Shown piece after piece: positions 14,332-16,092 of a stretch of DNA of 16,092 bases. The stretch lies in NCBI GenBank assembly GCA_030628155.1, contig DAOVRL010000103.1, forward strand, positions 1 to 16,092. The letters are read 5' to 3'. Source of the DNA: DAOVRL01 sp023128595. GTDB taxonomy: Bacteria; Planctomycetota; Phycisphaerae; Sedimentisphaerales; Anaerobacaceae. Both the position numbers and the translations under genes were made by a program. The number at the start of each line of letters is the position of its first letter. Position 1 is the stretch's first letter. The notes beneath the pieces were generated by a model. It saw only the letters and a list, made by a program, of their open reading frames with translations, made no database searches and was not told the origin of the DNA.

Positions 14332-14904
14332 TCAGCGTCTCCTGCGAATACGAAGCAGGGCAAGGCCGCCAAGACCGAGCAAACCCATTGTTGCCGGCTC
14401 AGGAATGCATTCAGTCGTGATGTCCAGTTTATCGACAAGAATATCGCCCGTTATGGTGATATATTCCTCGGGCGGATTCGGGTAGAGGACATACTTTAGC
14501 GTCGTGAGCACCCAGTCACCACCTTGGGGCTCATTAGAAACCTCCCTCGTACCCCATGGGGACACGCTGACGTGCGGGTCAGTTTCGGGCAGGAAAGGGT
14601 CTAAATCCTCCCCCGGCGCCCAGAGCAGCTCGATGGTGATTTCCTTCCGCTCAAGCGGAGTCGGATCGTTGTCGATAATCACGTCTATCTTACCCGACAA
14701 AGTCCATACACCACCATCCCAGCTTCCCTGACCGGCCTGCACGCGCAATTGTGCAGGCGCAACACCAACGGGAACGTCGATCACATTAGCTGTAGGCTCC
14801 ACCTCGCCCGTGTCGAATTCCCACACGTGGTGAGTCAAAATCCCAAACGCTGTGGACCCTGCTCCCAGAACTACAACCACACATATAGTAATCAATTTAT
14901 TCAT
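14332..14904 (-). CDS. PEP-CTERM sorting-domain protein of unknown function
   Basis: A 190-residue exported protein. The start at 14902-14904 is set by GGGAGGAG nine bases upstream; the signal peptide follows (MNKLITICVVVVLGAGSTAFG). The mature part (about 22-165) is acidic and beta-rich, with HHVWEFDTGEVEP near its start and many Trp/Pro residues; I recognise no named domain. The C-terminus is a textbook PEP-CTERM signal: IPEPATMGLLGLGGLALL and then RIRRRR. The motif is the recognition site of an exosortase, which cleaves the tail and passes the protein to the surface. The tail is of the classical VPEPAT type, unlike the PAPGA/VPSA tails at 2293 and 13296, and its DNA and terminator are not of their cassette. 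Confidence 0.9.
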   Translation of the reverse strand: MNKLITICVVVVLGAGSTAFGILTHHVWEFDTGEVEPTANVIDVPVGVAPAQLRVQAGQGSWDGGVWTLSGKIDVIIDNDPTPLERKEITIELLWAPGEDLDPFLPETDPHVSVSPWGTREVSNEPQGGDWVLTTLKYVLYPNPPEEYITITGDILVDKLDITTECIPEPATMGLLGLGGLALLRIRRRR

Positions 14905-15279
14905 CTTAAGCTCCTCCCTATAACACATAATTTTGAGCTAAACATCCTTTCTCTGGCAACAAGCCAAAGTTACATGCTGCCTTCGACGAGCATGAGCAGC
15001 CTACGCAGCCATTCAGTGCCCATCTCAAACAACATTCAATAAAACAAGCAACTCGATCTTCACCTATACCTGTGCTTGCTTGACATAACTTTTTCCTGTG
15101 ACACGGCCTTTGCCCCCCTCTCTGGGGAGGCCCTGTCAGAATCCTCAGGCCGGATGCAATGAACCGCTCAGCGGCATTAAAACCACCCCAACACGATCCT
15201 TCGCTCAACAGCCCTTCAACTGCAACTAATAAAAGCTCGCAAGTCAAAGAACCAAAGGAACCCTACTGTTCCTACTATT
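14905..15279 (-). promoter_or_regulatory. Long, possibly structured 5' leader of the 14332-14904 gene
   Basis: If the promoter at 15280-15309 drives the gene, the leader is about 370 bases. It has a strong local hairpin near 15095-15135 (minus strand GGGCCTCCCC-AGAG-AGGGGGGC, then AAAGGCC). A weak TTG-started frame of 109 codons crosses it but looks random. The GGGGCAAAGGCCGTG segment recalls parts of known riboswitches, yet I could not match a full consensus, so no class is assigned. Confidence 0.3.
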
Positions 15280-15309
15280 AATATACTCCAGTTTCCGAGA
15301 GCCTGTCAA
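15280..15309 (-). promoter_or_regulatory. Probable sigma-70 promoter upstream of the PEP-CTERM gene
   Basis: On the minus strand TTGACA (15304-15309), 18 bases, TATATT (15280-15285). The -35 is perfect and the -10 matches 5 of 6. No gene other than that at 14332 lies downstream on this strand before its terminator. Confidence 0.6.
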
Positions 15310-15473
15310 GGGAAAAATATTATAGGACGCAATTTTTTTTGACCGAAATCTCGCCAACAGGCCGTAACTGACTTACATGACAAGCGTTACGCCATTCTCA
15401 ATACCGACAATCGCCGCAAATTCCACCGGAAAGACAGTTGTTGCCCCCGCAAGGCCAATTCCGCTGCGCCTCG

Positions 15474-15656
15474 TCATTTCTTCTCGATGGGGTCTAAGAT
15501 GACGATGAAGAATGTCCCAAGTGGGCCGAGGAGTAGTGATAGTAGGAACCAGTTTAGGCCGGAGCGGTTTTTGCTCTGGGCGAGGCCGGCGTTTATCAGG
15601 GCCAGAGAGCCCCAGCCGATTGCGTATGGCGATTGTCCTGCGATGGTTGCAAGCAT
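15474..15656 (-). CDS. Small two-helix membrane protein, conserved hypothetical
   Basis: A 60-residue protein with two predicted membrane segments (about residues 10-26 and 36-53), a short polar turn between them (QSKNRSG) and a charged tail DPIEKK. The stretch GLNWFLLSLLLGPLGTFFIV strongly resembles a group of small bacterial membrane proteins in which LNWFLLSLxLGPxATF recurs. Their function is unknown to me. GAGG lies nine bases upstream of the ATG. No promoter is clear: the 7-bp tandem repeat at 15702 lies where the -35 would be. The gene stands alone between the long-leader PEP-CTERM gene and the right-end repeats. Confidence 0.7.
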   Translation of the reverse strand: MLATIAGQSPYAIGWGSLALINAGLAQSKNRSGLNWFLLSLLLGPLGTFFIVILDPIEKK

Positions 15657-15701
15657 AGTTTTAGCCTCAGATTTTGGGTTGATAAAGGCTCTGTCATATT
15701 A

Positions 15702-15732
15702 GTATGTCGTATGTCGTATGTCGTATGTCGTA
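15702..15732. repeat. 7-bp tandem repeat, about 4.4 units
   Basis: GTATGTC is repeated four times and followed by GTA, with no mismatches. It lies 46 bases upstream of the small membrane protein start. Such perfect short tandem repeats can vary in copy number by replication slippage. Confidence 0.9.
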
Positions 15733-15815
15733 CAATGGCGGGCTAAAGGCCACGCTACGAGTCTATATAATAGAACGCATAACCGGGCGTTTGTTTACAA
15801 AAAAATCGGCGGGAA

Positions 15816-15885
15816 TCCAGCATCGAGCATCAAGTATCCAGTCACCGTTCACCAATAACCAGTCACCAGTCACGATTCACCAATT
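15816..15885. repeat. Cluster of short degenerate direct repeats
   Basis: Words of the types ATCCAGCATCGAGCATCAAG and CCAGTCACC/TTCACCAAT recur with small variations. It has no coding potential. This kind of short imperfect tandem repetition is common in intergenic DNA of planctomycete genomes. Confidence 0.6.
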
Positions 15886-15947
15886 AAGACGGACGAACCC
15901 GGCATTTGATTTACCGCGGAGAACGCCGAGAGTACAAAGAAATATCG

Positions 15948-16092
15948 TAACCACTCAGGGGGTATAAATTGCGTTTCTGTGTCATTGCGAGGCCCCCTGG
16001 GGACCGTGGCAATCTCAAACACTCGAAAATCAAGATTGCGGAGCCTGTTGCGAGCGCAGCGAAGCAATCCCAGACTTCGAGATTGCTTCGTC
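15948..16092. repeat. REP/MITE-like element, inverted copy 2, cut by the window edge
   Basis: The reverse complement of this stretch matches 4481-4628 at roughly 95% identity by eye. It includes the GTCATTGCGAGG boundary and the flanking TATAAATTGCGTTTCTGT. The element continues beyond the window. It is in opposite orientation to copy 1, so the two copies bracket 11.3 kb as an inverted pair. Confidence 0.85.

Noticed and set aside
15090..15140. Cyclic-di-GMP-type riboswitch in the long leader
   Set aside because: Only a GCAAAG-like segment and a nearby hairpin fit; the order of the conserved blocks does not match the known consensus.
14918..15247. Minus-strand frame of 109 codons starting with TTG
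   Set aside because: Cys-rich, random-looking product without a ribosome-binding site; better explained as the leader of the PEP-CTERM gene.

Overview
The window reads as chromosomal DNA from a planctomycete of the Phycisphaerae/Sedimentisphaerales type, probably a metagenome-derived genome. This is inferred from gene content: PEP-CTERM-type C-terminal sorting tails, large secreted proteins with a single dockerin-like calcium loop, a SASA-type carbohydrate esterase joined to a LamG domain, and many REP-like intergenic repeats. No rRNA, tRNA, CRISPR array, intact transposase or phage gene was seen. Gene density is low and most genes lie on the minus strand.

Layout. 1-622: gene-poor, with an 87/76-bp direct repeat carrying an 11-bp tandem unit. 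623-1588 (+): a lipoprotein resembling DUF5829. 1589-2292: no intact gene, but a 93-bp duplicate of the 3' end of the gene at 3183. 2293-2847 (-): PEP-CTERM-type exported protein. 3183-4310 (-): exported protein with two copies of a ~95-residue domain. 4463-4628: palindromic repeat, with an inverted copy at the right edge (15948-16092). 4735-6480 (-): SASA esterase, dockerin-like loops, LamG. 6793-7232: remnants of an excisionase-like gene and of a LamG gene. 7287-10835 (-): two tandem paralogues of ~575 residues, probably one operon. 11058-11183: a decayed PEP-CTERM gene end. 11341-11772 (+): diacylglycerol/undecaprenol kinase. 11837-12634 (-): membrane-anchored TPR protein. 13296-13556 (-): tiny lipoprotein with a PEP-CTERM-like tail behind a consensus sigma-70 promoter. 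13907-14196 (-): frameshifted DUF4405 remnant. 14332-14904 (-): classical PEP-CTERM protein with a long leader. 15474-15656 (-): small membrane protein. The right end is repeat-rich.

How the parts fit. Most intact genes encode exported or envelope proteins: C-terminally anchored proteins, lipoproteins, and polysaccharide-binding or deacetylating enzymes. That fits a particle- or polysaccharide-associated heterotroph. Several genes share a recurrent 3' cassette (sorting tail plus a GGGCYG...CRGCCC terminator), and decayed copies of gene ends show that gene-end duplication and loss have been active here. I see no clearly new defence or mobile system. The oddest features are the lipobox-plus-sorting-tail mini-protein, the duplicated ribosome-binding-site/start in front of the 9099-10835 gene, and the set of gene remnants.
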